A stretch of DNA of 45,108 nt from Candidatus Heimdallarchaeota archaeon (GCA_019058165.1 JAHLVZ010000011.1:1-45108); one strand, 5' to 3'. Counted from the first letter of the stretch, positions 33,226-42,684 are shown. The notes: generated by a model from the sequence alone, not told the origin. Program-made: numbers and translations.

Positions 33226-34163
33226 GTACCTTGAAAATCACATTCCTAGGAACCTCTGCTTCTGTTCCCCAAAAAGATCGGTTTCTCTCGAGTATAGCAA
33301 TGCAGAGAGAAACAGGTGAGATAATTCTTTTTGATTGTGGGGAAGGAACTCAATATCAAATGATGAAATTCAATGTGAATTTTCAGAAGATTACAAAAGT
33401 TCTTTTCAGTCATTTGCATGCTGATCATCTTTATGGTATCTTTGGACTTCTAAATACCATGAGATTAATGGAACGAACAAAACCTATAGTAATCTATGGT
33501 CCGTTAGGAACGAAATATTTCTTTGATTCTATGATGGGTAAAAAAGAAAATTATGGTTTATCTTTTCCAATAGAAATTCGAGAAATTGAAGAGGGTGTTG
33601 TGTGTGATGATGAGGATTATAGAATTGTTTCTAAAAGAGTCATGCACTCAGTTTACACAATGGCTTATGCTTATATCGAAAAGGATCGACTTGGAAGATT
33701 CAAGAAAGAAGAAGCTAAGAAACTTAAAGTGAAAAAGGGGAAGAAATGGCAAGAGCTACAGCAAGGAAAATCTGTTTTATCTGAAGATAACAAGGTCATT
33801 GTTCCAGAGATGGTTCTAGGTCCAAAAAGAAGAGGGTTTAAGATTGTTATTGCATTTGATGGACTTTATGTAGATGAAGAGTTTGTTCCTTTTGCAACAG
33901 ATGCTGATGTCTTAATTATGGAATCAACTTATGGGGACGAACACGAGAAAAATGCTAAAGAAAGATTACACTCCACAGCTCGATGGTCTGCAAGAATAGC
34001 CAAAAAAGCTAATGCAAAACGATTGTATCTAACTCATATCTCACCAAGATTCAAAGAGGATGATACCCTCGAAAAAGAGGCTCGAGAAGAATATCCGAAC
34101 GCTATCATTGCATATGACGGTTTAGAAATTAACCTTACTCGTCGTGATTTAGAGAATGACTAA
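33222..34163 (+). CDS. rnz: ribonuclease Z (tRNase Z)
   Basis: tRNase Z cuts the 3' trailer of pre-tRNA. The 313 residues show the MBL fold: TFLGTSASVPQKDRFLSSIA at the start, metal motif HLHADH (64-69), VMHSVYTMAY (H ligand), LHSTARWSARIAKKA and the C-terminal ligand in LTHISPRF. The family bridging-aspartate motif, normally SGDTRP, reads AFDGLY here, with the aspartate kept. Length fits the short archaeal form. It overlaps TrmG10 by 4 bases. Confidence 0.93.
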   Translation: MSTLKITFLGTSASVPQKDRFLSSIAMQRETGEIILFDCGEGTQYQMMKFNVNFQKITKVLFSHLHADHLYGIFGLLNTMRLMERTKPIVIYGPLGTKYFFDSMMGKKENYGLSFPIEIREIEEGVVCDDEDYRIVSKRVMHSVYTMAYAYIEKDRLGRFKKEEAKKLKVKKGKKWQELQQGKSVLSEDNKVIVPEMVLGPKRRGFKIVIAFDGLYVDEEFVPFATDADVLIMESTYGDEHEKNAKERLHSTARWSARIAKKANAKRLYLTHISPRFKEDDTLEKEAREEYPNAIIAYDGLEINLTRRDLEND

Positions 34164-34180
34164 AATTCAGATAATTCGTT

Positions 34181-34615
34181 TTAAGGGAATTTCTTAACTA
34201 ATGTAACTTCCACACCCCTTTTTGTAAAGGGTGTAAGCCAATCAATTAAATGATCTATATTTTTGTGTTCTAATTCAACTCTTATAGGTCCTAGTGGGGA
34301 TTCACCAATTTCATCACAAAAATTAATTTTCCCTACAAAAGCAACTTGTTTATTAACATAAAAAATGGTTGCTTGCCCTACAATTCCATTTCTGAGAGTT
34401 TTTCGAGCAACATCTAGAATTCTTTGTTGTCTAAGTAATTCGTAAAGCTTCCCTAATGAAGAATAACTCGTTTTTTCAATATAGAGATAAGTTTCCTCTC
34501 CCACTTTTTCTTCTAAAACTTCACCTTCAACTATTGCGTTTAGGGCGGTAGCAATCTTGCGAAAGCTTTCTGTTGGATATTTCTTAGTAATGACTTTGAA
34601 TCTGAACATACTCAT
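34181..34615 (-). CDS. UPF0201 family protein (uL5-like RNA-binding fold)
   Basis: The 144 residues match the archaeal UPF0201 pattern: ITKKYPTESFRKIATALNAI (family YPTE motif), YELLRQQRILDVARKTLRNG, IFYVNKQVAFVGKINFCDE, SPLGPIRVELEHKNIDHLID and WLTPFTKRGVE. The family has been described as having an L5-like fold; its role is not established. It converges with RNase Z, leaving 17 bases between stops. Start choice is open between ATG 34615 and ATG 34609. Confidence 0.87.
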   Translation of the reverse strand: MSMFRFKVITKKYPTESFRKIATALNAIVEGEVLEEKVGEETYLYIEKTSYSSLGKLYELLRQQRILDVARKTLRNGIVGQATIFYVNKQVAFVGKINFCDEIGESPLGPIRVELEHKNIDHLIDWLTPFTKRGVEVTLVKKFP

Positions 34616-34628
34616 CACTTTTATTTGG

Positions 34629-34641
34629 AAGCATTATGCTT
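34629..34641. repeat. AAGCAT/ATGCTT dyad between UPF0201 and ThpR genes
   Basis: AAGCAT-T-ATGCTT followed by TTCTTTTTG, in the divergent gap upstream of both genes. The arms are the same as in the hairpins at 21948 and 41988. Here it follows no gene end on the plus strand, so a pure terminator role is doubtful. Confidence 0.35.
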
Positions 34642-34743
34642 TTCTTTTTGCATCAAGAATAAAAACTGTTCTATGTTATTCTATATTTCACTAAAAATTA
34701 ATTAACTGTAAGTTATGCTTTAGAATAATAGGAGTAATCACTC

Positions 34744-35307
34744 ATGCAAATACGAGCTTTCTTTGCTGTTGATCTTAAAGATGAAGCAATCAAGAAAAAA
34801 ATAACAGAGATTCAATCAGAACTATCTCTACCAGATACACGCATTGCTTTCGTTGTCCCTGAGAATCTTCATTTCACGATGAAATTCTTAGGTGATGTAG
34901 AGGAGAAAATGATCCCCGAAATACAAACAGCAGCAGAGAAAATTAAATTCAATAGTTTCGATTTGGAATTAAACGGTTTAGGTTGTCTGCCAAATTTTAG
35001 TTATATTAATGCTATTTATGTTGGAGTTACAAATGGTTTTACGGAATTAGCAGCAATTGCAAGTAAAATAGAAGGCTTAAGTGGACAATTTAATTTTAAA
35101 AAAGAGAAAAGACCGTTTAGAGCGCATTTGACTATTGGTCGTGTAAAACGAATACGGGATAAGAATCCTTTAATAAGTAAATTAAAGGAGAATGAAGAAA
35201 CAGAATTTGGAAAGATAATAGTTAATTCCTTTAAATTAAAGAAAAGTGATAGAACACCTCAGGGACCCATTTATACTGATTTGTTTGAAATAAAAAGTGC
35301 CGATTGA
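34744..35307 (+). CDS. thpR: RNA 2',3'-cyclic phosphodiesterase (2'-5' RNA ligase family, ThpR)
   Basis: The protein is of the 2H phosphoesterase family, which opens 2',3'-cyclic phosphates and can join tRNA halves in vitro. The 187 residues carry both HxT motifs: ENLHFTMKFLGDVEEK (~40) and RAHLTIGRVKRIR (~128). The end TPQGPIYTDLFEIK is typical. It is followed 25 bases later by the CCA-adding enzyme, a known archaeal pairing in tRNA end maturation. Confidence 0.93.
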   Translation: MQIRAFFAVDLKDEAIKKKITEIQSELSLPDTRIAFVVPENLHFTMKFLGDVEEKMIPEIQTAAEKIKFNSFDLELNGLGCLPNFSYINAIYVGVTNGFTELAAIASKIEGLSGQFNFKKEKRPFRAHLTIGRVKRIRDKNPLISKLKENEETEFGKIIVNSFKLKKSDRTPQGPIYTDLFEIKSAD

Positions 35308-35332
35308 ATGTTCTAGATAGAAGGTTAAAGAA

Positions 35333-36727
35333 ATGACTCTTGAAGAGAGATATCAGCAAATCCAGTTGGATGTGTTAAAGAAAATTCGTCCAACAAAAGA
35401 AGAAAGAGAAATACTCGAGAGTAAATTTGCTGAGATATCATCAAAGATTAAGAAAATACTTCAAGGTGGAAACATACAAGCAAAAATAGAACTAGCAGGT
35501 TCATTATCTCGAGATACTTGGATATCGGGAAACATGGATATTGATATCTTTGTTATCTTGCCTTATGATAGTGCCTTATCTCCAGAAGACTTATTGAAAG
35601 AAATTAAGAAAGGAATAAAGCTGGATTGGATAAAAAAACACGCTAAGCATCCATATTTGTATGCTGAAACAGATGGCATTGTAATAGAGATTCTCCCCAG
35701 CTACGAATTTAAACCTGGTAGAGAAATTAGAAGTGCGGTAGATCGTTCTCCGAGACACAAACAATTCATAAAGCAAAGCTTGCCTGTTGGCTCTAATGAT
35801 GAGGTTCGCCTCTTAAAGCAATTCATGAAAGGAACAGAAACATATGGAGCAGAGATAAAAGTTCATGGTTTCTCCGGTTATCTTGTAGAATTACTGATAA
35901 TATATAATGACGGGAAATTTCTCAATGTTTTAAAAAATGCTAATCAATTAATAGACGCTGAAATAGCTTTTCAAAAGGATTTTGTCATTGACACTAAGAA
36001 ATTCAAAGATGATACATTTATAATGATTGATCCAACAGATGAGAATCGAAACGTTGCTTCTGCAGTTAAGGAACAAACATTATCTAATTTTATAGCAGCT
36101 GCTCAAAATTATCTAAAAAATCCCTCTAAAGATTTCTTCTTTCCGAAGCAAATAGAAATTACAAAACAAAACCTCCAGATGATGAAGGATTCCACATTAA
36201 ATATCTGTGCGATTTTTCATAAAGAACCAAAATTAGCTGATGATATTCTTTGGGGACAATTAAGGAGATTTGAAAAAAGTCTCTTCAAATATCTGGATAA
36301 AAATCGTATAGAGCCAATTAAAGTTGATTCTATCGTGAGTAATAATGAGATTATCACTTTAATTCTCACACAAAAACAACACACACCATACTTGCAATGG
36401 AGTGATGGACCACCTGTTAACAATGATGCTCAATGGGAGTTCCTCAATAAATATTCAAGACGAGAAGATGTTGTTTTTGGACCTGCGATAATCAAAAATA
36501 GATGGAAAGTGTTGCTTTCAAAAAAGCCAAACTATTTAGAAGACTTGATTCGATTAGCAATTAAAGGAAAAACAATAGCCTTGCCATCCCATTTGGATTT
36601 AAAACTGAAATCAATAGAGATTATGTGTAAAGAAGATCTCTTCGATAGGTTTTCCGAAAATAGAGCCAGATTATCATATTTGTATAAACTCTTACTTGGT
36701 AAACCAAGCTATTTAATCACAGAGTGA
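35333..36727 (+). CDS. cca: archaeal CCA-adding enzyme (class I tRNA nucleotidyltransferase)
   Basis: The enzyme builds or repairs the CCA end of tRNA without a nucleic-acid template. The 464 residues match the archaeal class I form: GSLSRDTWISGNMDIDIFV (the GS and DxD catalytic motifs, ~56-74), YLYAETDGIVIEILPSYEFK (third carboxylate region), then the neck, body and tail domains with FSGYLVELLI and FDRFSENRARLSYLYKLLLG. Start ATG 35333 follows GAAGGTTAAAGAA. Together with RNase Z this covers 3' end processing. Confidence 0.93.
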   Translation: MTLEERYQQIQLDVLKKIRPTKEEREILESKFAEISSKIKKILQGGNIQAKIELAGSLSRDTWISGNMDIDIFVILPYDSALSPEDLLKEIKKGIKLDWIKKHAKHPYLYAETDGIVIEILPSYEFKPGREIRSAVDRSPRHKQFIKQSLPVGSNDEVRLLKQFMKGTETYGAEIKVHGFSGYLVELLIIYNDGKFLNVLKNANQLIDAEIAFQKDFVIDTKKFKDDTFIMIDPTDENRNVASAVKEQTLSNFIAAAQNYLKNPSKDFFFPKQIEITKQNLQMMKDSTLNICAIFHKEPKLADDILWGQLRRFEKSLFKYLDKNRIEPIKVDSIVSNNEIITLILTQKQHTPYLQWSDGPPVNNDAQWEFLNKYSRREDVVFGPAIIKNRWKVLLSKKPNYLEDLIRLAIKGKTIALPSHLDLKLKSIEIMCKEDLFDRFSENRARLSYLYKLLLGKPSYLITE

Positions 36728-36737
36728 AAGTATGATC

Positions 36738-37961
36738 TTATCTTTTCTTTTTCTTATCTTTCAAATATGGATATTTTGGTTTCAATATGTCTCTTATTCT
36801 GTTTCTTGGCTTTTCATTAAGAGTGTAACTCACTCCTTTCAAAAACCGTTGAACATGGTTATCCCAATTTCGGCTGTCTACTAGTTTCTTACCAGCTTTT
36901 CCAATTTTCTTTCGTAATTTTTCATCTTGTGCTAACAACAGAATGTTATCTTTAATTTCTTCTTGATTTTTAATATCATTAATAAGAAGAGCATTTTCTT
37001 TATGATTGATGTCCGAATCATGGCGATAAGCAGATGTAATAACAGGTATTTGGCAAGACATTGATTCAAAAACTGTGAAACAAGAAGATTCGTTTAGTGA
37101 TGGTGAGGTAAAGAAATCAGCTGCAACATAATGACTTTGTAATTCATCATCAGGAACAAAACCAGTAAAGATCATTCTTTCTTTGTTTCGATAAGGGAAA
37201 TTTGAGTAATGATTCCAATCAGGACCTTTACCAACGAATAATGAGTAAAGATTTGGGTCCTCATCCATCGCACTATCCAAACTTTCAATGAGATTTGCTA
37301 CATTTTTCTCTCGTGCTAATCTCCCAACATAAATTGATACTATTGCATCGTCAGGTATTCCATGTCGTTTCCGGATGTCATATTTCGGATTCCTAGGATA
37401 AAATATGGAATCATTGATAGCAAATGGTGTATGAAAGATCTTGTTTTCTGAGATTCCATAATCCAAGAGTTTTCCTTTAAACCTCTCAGTTGCATGATAG
37501 AACGTATCAATGAATAATCCATAGACGAGCTGAGAAAGTGTAATAATAGTAAAATTATACATGAATCTACTGGTATGTAAAACGTTATGCATAATTATCC
37601 GTTCATCTTGATGGACAAACATACCAGTTTTTTTATTCATAGCTTTTGCTAACATACTCCCCATAATACCAAGCGTTCCAGTTGAATGAAAGAATACAAA
37701 ATCAGATTCTTTCATAGCTTTAAACATTCGTTTATCTGGAAGTGCAAACCAATATCCTTGTTCATAAAAACCAGGATTAAAACATCTAACTACTGTGAAT
37801 CCTTCGTAAGGATATTCATAATTGTCAGTTCCCGGGATTTTTGGACAAACTAAAGAAACTTCATGACCTGCTTTCACAAGTGCTGGGATGACATAATCAA
37901 AATAACGGACAACACCATCGTAGACAGGTTTGTAAGAATCACAGACAAAACAGATTTTCAT
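36738..37961 (-). CDS. GT4-type glycosyltransferase (paralog A)
   Basis: The 407 residues have the GT-B fold of family GT4. The N-terminal acceptor domain has CFVCDSYKPVYDGVVRYFDY with a conserved GxVRYxDYxIP block. The C-terminal donor domain has SIYVGRLAREKNVANLIESL and the ExFxxxE-type region SLNESSCFTVFESMSCQIPV. This enzyme type transfers sugars from nucleotide sugars to lipids, glycans or proteins at the membrane. The basic C-terminus (KDKKKKR) is odd. It is a close paralog of the next gene. Acceptor is unknown. Confidence 0.9.
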   Translation of the reverse strand: MKICFVCDSYKPVYDGVVRYFDYVIPALVKAGHEVSLVCPKIPGTDNYEYPYEGFTVVRCFNPGFYEQGYWFALPDKRMFKAMKESDFVFFHSTGTLGIMGSMLAKAMNKKTGMFVHQDERIIMHNVLHTSRFMYNFTIITLSQLVYGLFIDTFYHATERFKGKLLDYGISENKIFHTPFAINDSIFYPRNPKYDIRKRHGIPDDAIVSIYVGRLAREKNVANLIESLDSAMDEDPNLYSLFVGKGPDWNHYSNFPYRNKERMIFTGFVPDDELQSHYVAADFFTSPSLNESSCFTVFESMSCQIPVITSAYRHDSDINHKENALLINDIKNQEEIKDNILLLAQDEKLRKKIGKAGKKLVDSRNWDNHVQRFLKGVSYTLNEKPRNRIRDILKPKYPYLKDKKKKR

Positions 37962-38078
37962 TTTCTATTTACACCCAACATTTTCATCCGAATTCCAGCT
38001 ACTTCAAGTTGGAATACTTGAATCTTAAATAATTTCCTCTAAATATTAAATATTAGTAATGAAAAAAAAATTCTGGCT

Positions 38079-39284
38079 CTAAAAACTGATAGATTCTTTT
38101 GATTTTCGCCAAATTTTCCTAGGTTTTCTAATTGATTCATCTAGCGTTCCTTCAATTCCTCCTAGGAAGACATCAGCATGGAACCCCCAAGTCCTGTTAT
38201 TTACAAGCTCTTGACCTTTAACTGCAATTGATTGACGAAGTTCCTCATTTTTTGCAAGGAGTAGAATGTTCTCTTTAATTTCATTAGGATCAAGAACATC
38301 AGAGATGAGTAAAGCATTATCCTTGTGAATAATGTCAGGATCATGATCTTTTTCAGAAGTAATGATAGGAACTTGGCATGTCATTGCTTCAAAAACTGTA
38401 AAGCAACTGCTTTCATTAAGTGTTGGGGTTACAAATATATCACTAGTAGCATAGTGGCTTTGAAGCTCATCTTCAGGAATAAAACCAGTAAAGATGAATC
38501 TCTCTTCGTTTCTACGTCGTTGATTGAGGAATTTCTCCTTATCAGGTCCTCCTCCAACAATCATGCTAAATAGGTTGGGTATTTCATCCATAGCAGCATC
38601 CATTGCTTTGATAATATTATCTACATTCTTCTCTACAGATAAACGACCCAGGTAACTACAAATAACAGCGTTCTTTGGGAGTTTGTGTCGTTTTCGTAGA
38701 TTAGTTTCCGGTTTGGGATGAAAAGATTTCTTATCAATGGCAAAGGGAGCTCGAAAGATCTTATCTTCAGGAGCATCAAACCAAATAAGCTTACGACGAA
38801 AACGCTCCGTAGCACAGAAGAAAACATTCACAATTTTCGTGTAGTATTTTCTTATCAACCAGAAGAGAAAGCGAACAAGAAACTTAGGAAGATGAATAAT
38901 GTCTTGAAGAATTACTCTTTCGTCATGATGGCAAAATAGCCCAACCTTTTTGCGAAAAGCCTTAGCAAGCAGTCCACCAAAAGTTCCTAAAGGCATTAGG
39001 GAGTGGAGAATGACAATGTCTGATTTTCGAATGGCGCGGACTAAACGCCAATCAGGGATGGCAAAATAATAGACATTGATTTTGAATCGAGTAGTCCAAG
39101 TACGAATGATATTAAAACCAGGTTGAGGAGAGGAAATGTGTTTCTCACCACGAAAGTGAGGACAAACAAGAGTGACTTCATGACCCTTTTTGATGAGTTC
39201 CGGAATCAAGTAATCTAAGTAACGAACAATGCCATCGAAACTAGGATGGTAGGTATCGGTGATCATACAGATCTTCAAGCTCAT
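38079..39284 (-). CDS. GT4-type glycosyltransferase (paralog B)
   Basis: The 401-residue product aligns with paralog A along its length: CMITDTYHPSFDGIVRYLDY, FCHHDERVILQDIIHLPKFL, CSYLGRLSVEKNVDNIIKAM, SHYATSDIFVTPTLNESSCF and TVFEAMTCQVPIIT. I use ATG 39284, which has CCGGAG 4-5 bases upstream; the frame is open to 39374 but the added 30 residues do not fit the family start. The 117 bases between the two copies hold no obvious promoter. The pair probably arose by tandem duplication. Confidence 0.9.
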   Translation of the reverse strand: MSLKICMITDTYHPSFDGIVRYLDYLIPELIKKGHEVTLVCPHFRGEKHISSPQPGFNIIRTWTTRFKINVYYFAIPDWRLVRAIRKSDIVILHSLMPLGTFGGLLAKAFRKKVGLFCHHDERVILQDIIHLPKFLVRFLFWLIRKYYTKIVNVFFCATERFRRKLIWFDAPEDKIFRAPFAIDKKSFHPKPETNLRKRHKLPKNAVICSYLGRLSVEKNVDNIIKAMDAAMDEIPNLFSMIVGGGPDKEKFLNQRRRNEERFIFTGFIPEDELQSHYATSDIFVTPTLNESSCFTVFEAMTCQVPIITSEKDHDPDIIHKDNALLISDVLDPNEIKENILLLAKNEELRQSIAVKGQELVNNRTWGFHADVFLGGIEGTLDESIRKPRKIWRKSKESISF

Positions 39285-39509
39285 TAACTCCGGGATTTCA
39301 TCAAATTTAGACTTACTCAATAAAACACTCCAGAATTTTATATTAAAAGCTATAAATGACCGACGAAAAATCACGAGAAAAAAAGAACCTATAAAAATTC
39401 AAGTCATTAATTGATGAAGCACTACTTTTTTATAGATGGTCTAAGAAGGTCAAATCAACCAAATTATTCCGAAAATCAGTAGGAATAATTGATAGGAGAA
39501 ACAGTTAGA

Positions 39510-39668
39510 ATGAAAAAATATGAATGCACTGTTTGTGGATATGAGTATGATCCTGACAAAGGTGATCCTGATAGTAACATACCACCAGGAACTGCCTTTG
39601 AAGACCTACCATCCGACTGGGTTTGTCCCATTTGTGGAGCAGGTAAAGAAGATTTTGAACCAATGTAA
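39510..39668 (+). CDS. rubredoxin
   Basis: A 52-residue gene. It has both rubredoxin knuckles, [15 protein letters not shown] and [16 protein letters not shown], that is C-x2-C-G and C-P-x-C-G-A with the usual DP and [13 protein letters not shown] between them. The length is exactly that of the family. AGGAGAA lies 9 bases upstream. Rubredoxin moves single electrons, often to oxygen or superoxide reductases, but no partner is adjacent. Confidence 0.97.
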   Translation: MKKYECTVCGYEYDPDKGDPDSNIPPGTAFEDLPSDWVCPICGAGKEDFEPM

Positions 39669-39845
39669 TAAAACACATTCTTACTCCCTTTTTCTTATTT
39701 ATTTTTTACTTCTTTCAGATTTACTGCTATTTATCATCAAAACTCTCTCTAAATTGTTGCAAAACTGTTTCTGAACTCTTGTTCGACTTTGCTTAAGTAA
39801 TTTCTTCTCTATAGTATATTTGTTGTTTATACCTAAGCGGTATGG

Positions 39846-41987
39846 ATGGCAAAACCATTAAGTTGGGTGGATGAAAGAAAAATGCAAAAAAAAGATTTGA
39901 TTACTGTTTTGATGATTGTTTTATTTTTTTCTAGTTTTTGTCTAAATTTCGTTGATAGTGAAATTACTGACAATTATTCTGAGGTTGACTTTTCCACTGA
40001 TAGTTTTGATGATTTTAACGTATTACTTACTACAAATAAAACTACTATTGGTGTAAATGGTGGAGTACTTGGTACTCTCTCTATGAGTAATAATGGGATT
40101 AATTCTGCAAGTGATATTGCAGTAGATTTTAGTTTAGATGGTGAATTTGCTGAGTTTACCTCTACTTATGATTCTCACCAAGAATTTGCTTTATTAAATC
40201 CTGGTGTATCAACAGATTTCAATATTGAAGTTTCTTTAAATGAAACTTTATTAAATTCACAAATCCCTCCAAATGTAGTTGATTTGTGCATCTGTTTTGA
40301 TTCCAGTGGTTCAATGGGCAGTGAAATTGAACAAGTAAAGTTTGAGTTTTTAGCTTTAACTAATCGTCTTACTCAAACCATTAGTTCACTTAGAATTGGT
40401 ATGATTGTATATGGTTGGGCTAAATATAATGAATATCCTACTGAGGATTCGAGAAATTATATTGAATTCACTGAAAATTATAATTCTGTTAACAATTTCA
40501 TAAGTGAATTATCAGCTAACGGTGGGCATGAGCCTTGGGGTGATGCTTTGTATTTAGCTAGCACATGGGATTGGCGTGAGGAAGCCTCCAAATTAATAAT
40601 TATTGTGGGAGATGAAGATTGTGATTCTGGAATATATATCAATGAAGGTTCTTTGCTTACAATCGTTTCTACACTTAATGCTATGAGTGTGCAAATCAAT
40701 TCAATTTATACAGAAGGTGCAAGTATTACTACTATTGATCAATTTACATATATTGCAGAAGAAACTGGTGGGGAAGTAGTTGATTTGGCAGAACTCAACA
40801 GTGGATCAGATCCAATGAATCTTCCAGATATAATTGAAGATATGACTTTGTCATTAACTCGAGAATTTTTTGTTGATTTCCAAGTTTTAGTATCATGGAC
40901 GGAAAATGATCCTAGTGGAGATATCGAACACTCATTCCAAGATTCAATGTATCTTATTGTAGATTTGGCTCCTCCATCAATTTCGGTATCTACATTAATA
41001 ATCGAAGAGAGCGATGCAACTTATTTTCTAGAGATTAGTGCTATTCCTAAGGATTTATCGGATATAGAAATGACGCAGATTGTTTGGACAGAAGATGATC
41101 TAGAAAGCAATCCGGATCCATTGTGGAATCTAGTTATTCTAACAACTAAAATTGGTGATACATATATCAAAACATTCTCAAACTTAGTTGGAGAGCAATT
41201 ATTTTCATTCTATGTAATTGCAACAGATACCTGTGGAAATCTAGGGAAGACAGAGATTTATAATTTAACAATAATTACTGTACCAAAATATTTCGGTGAA
41301 ACTTTAGAATTTGGTTTTCTAGAAGATAATTCTACACGTCGAATTTATTTTGATATAGATAGTGTACAAACAGGTTTTCTATGGATAGAAACATCAGAAG
41401 AAGTGGAGATTAGTTTTGATCATAATCTGAATTTTGCCTTTGAACTGCAATTACATGAAGATAATTCAACGATTTACAAAGTAACAGCATTAGATTCTGA
41501 AAACCTCTTCTCTATTGTATTTCATGGAAACACAACAAATTCAACAATAAAAGTGAAATGGAATTATGCCAGAATCAGTTTTCAAGATAACTTTGAATAT
41601 ACATCCTGGTATCTCGATGAATACAGTAATGATGTTTTGCTGAAAGTAACATTATCAGAACCAGAAGAAGGTAACCTTTCAGTAATTGTAAGATACTATT
41701 CAGCATTAGTTCTCAAAATATATGTTTTTGATGTAAATTGGAGCAGATTAGGAGTTATCTCTCCTGCAAATGCACTAGAACTCGGTCGCGGGGAATATTA
41801 TCTTTGGGCAGTTAGAGTTGTTCGTGATGGGGAATTTCAACTATATTATGGAGAAGAAGCAATAATAGATGATGATCCTTACTATCAGGCATATGTCACC
41901 GGATTTCCATTCTTGTCAATTATTGCACTATTTGTTTTGGGGCTATCTGGTTTAAGTTTAGTCGTCTACAGGAAAAGGAAAAAATAA
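39846..41987 (+). CDS. von Willebrand factor A domain membrane protein
   Basis: The 713-residue surface protein has an N-terminal hydrophobic signal or anchor (~18-35), a beta-rich segment, and a VWA domain from ~144. The MIDAS DSSGSMG is at 152-158 (D-x-S-x-S) with LIIIVGDEDCDSG later, so metal binding is plausible. After that come beta-rich modules (~350-665) of the kind seen in archaeal cell-surface proteins, and a C-terminal helix (~690-708) with a positive tail YRKRKK. A second start at M13 (39882) is possible. A palindromic terminator follows. Confidence 0.85.
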   Translation: MAKPLSWVDERKMQKKDLITVLMIVLFFSSFCLNFVDSEITDNYSEVDFSTDSFDDFNVLLTTNKTTIGVNGGVLGTLSMSNNGINSASDIAVDFSLDGEFAEFTSTYDSHQEFALLNPGVSTDFNIEVSLNETLLNSQIPPNVVDLCICFDSSGSMGSEIEQVKFEFLALTNRLTQTISSLRIGMIVYGWAKYNEYPTEDSRNYIEFTENYNSVNNFISELSANGGHEPWGDALYLASTWDWREEASKLIIIVGDEDCDSGIYINEGSLLTIVSTLNAMSVQINSIYTEGASITTIDQFTYIAEETGGEVVDLAELNSGSDPMNLPDIIEDMTLSLTREFFVDFQVLVSWTENDPSGDIEHSFQDSMYLIVDLAPPSISVSTLIIEESDATYFLEISAIPKDLSDIEMTQIVWTEDDLESNPDPLWNLVILTTKIGDTYIKTFSNLVGEQLFSFYVIATDTCGNLGKTEIYNLTIITVPKYFGETLEFGFLEDNSTRRIYFDIDSVQTGFLWIETSEEVEISFDHNLNFAFELQLHEDNSTIYKVTALDSENLFSIVFHGNTTNSTIKVKWNYARISFQDNFEYTSWYLDEYSNDVLLKVTLSEPEEGNLSVIVRYYSALVLKIYVFDVNWSRLGVISPANALELGRGEYYLWAVRVVRDGEFQLYYGEEAIIDDDPYYQAYVTGFPFLSIIALFVLGLSGLSLVVYRKRKK

Positions 41988-42005
41988 GGAAGCATTAATG
42001 CTTCC
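41988..42005 (+). terminator. palindromic hairpin terminator after the VWA gene
   Basis: GGAAGCATTAATGCTTCC is a perfect 18-base palindrome. It starts at the base after the stop codon and is followed by CTTTCTATTTTTTTTAAC. It shares its AAGCAT/ATGCTT arms with two other hairpins in the window. Confidence 0.65.
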
Positions 42006-42058
42006 CTTTCTATTTTTTTTAACAATTTTTTTAATTCTGACACTTCATATTTCTACAA

Positions 42059-42646
42059 ATGAAACAAGCAATTCTCTTTCTTAAAAAAGACAAGGTAATG
42101 AAATCTATTATAGAAAAAGTAGGAGAAGTTAAACTCACTAAAAATTCTAATTACTTTGAGTCTCTGGTAGAACAGATGATTCACCAACAAATCACTGGAA
42201 AAGCTGCTGCAACTATTTTTCAAAGATTCAAAGCACTATTCCCCAATGAAATAATAACACCTGAGTTCTTACTAAAATTAACGGAAGATGAGTTATTATC
42301 TGCTGGAATCTCAAGACAAAAACGGGGTTATCTTTACAGTCTTTCAGAAAAATTCCTTGATGGTACAATTAAACCGGATAGTTTTGAACAAATGACTGAT
42401 GAGGATATAATTGCTGACCTAATCAAAGCTAAGGGGATTGGTCCTTGGACTGCTCAAATGTTTTTGATGTTTACACTCGCTCGGGAAGATGTATTCGCAC
42501 CAGATGACCTTGGTCTCAGAAAAGCTATTCAATTACACTATAAATTAGATGAGCTTCCAAAACCAAAAGAACTAGAAGAATTTGCTAAACGATGGAAACC
42601 ATACAGATCCTATGCATCTCACTATCTATGGAGAAGCTTGAAATAA
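42059..42646 (+). CDS. AlkA-like DNA-3-methyladenine glycosylase (HhH-GPD)
   Basis: The 195 residues match the HhH-GPD base-excision family. QMIHQQITGKAAATIF and the hairpin LIKAKGIGPWTAQMFLMF are present, then the catalytic aspartate in VFAPDDLGLRKAI and a C-terminal RWKPYRSYASHYLWR. This is the AlkA-type signature for removing alkylated bases. The gene converges with EF-2 and ends in a shared hairpin. Confidence 0.93.
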   Translation: MKQAILFLKKDKVMKSIIEKVGEVKLTKNSNYFESLVEQMIHQQITGKAAATIFQRFKALFPNEIITPEFLLKLTEDELLSAGISRQKRGYLYSLSEKFLDGTIKPDSFEQMTDEDIIADLIKAKGIGPWTAQMFLMFTLAREDVFAPDDLGLRKAIQLHYKLDELPKPKELEEFAKRWKPYRSYASHYLWRSLK

Positions 42647-42666
42647 AGAAAAATAAAAGAAAAAAG

Positions 42667-42684
42667 TGAGAGTAAATACTCTCA
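42667..42684. terminator. bidirectional hairpin between glycosylase and EF-2
   Basis: TGAGAGT-AAAT-ACTCTCA is a perfect 7-bp stem, with an A-run on its left and TGTTGTTTTTATTG on its right, so it can serve both genes. It lies in the 46-base gap between the two stop codons. Confidence 0.65.

Noticed and set aside
36738..39284. Glycan biosynthesis island
   Set aside because: Only two glycosyltransferases are present; no flippase, polymerase or nucleotide-sugar gene adjoins them.
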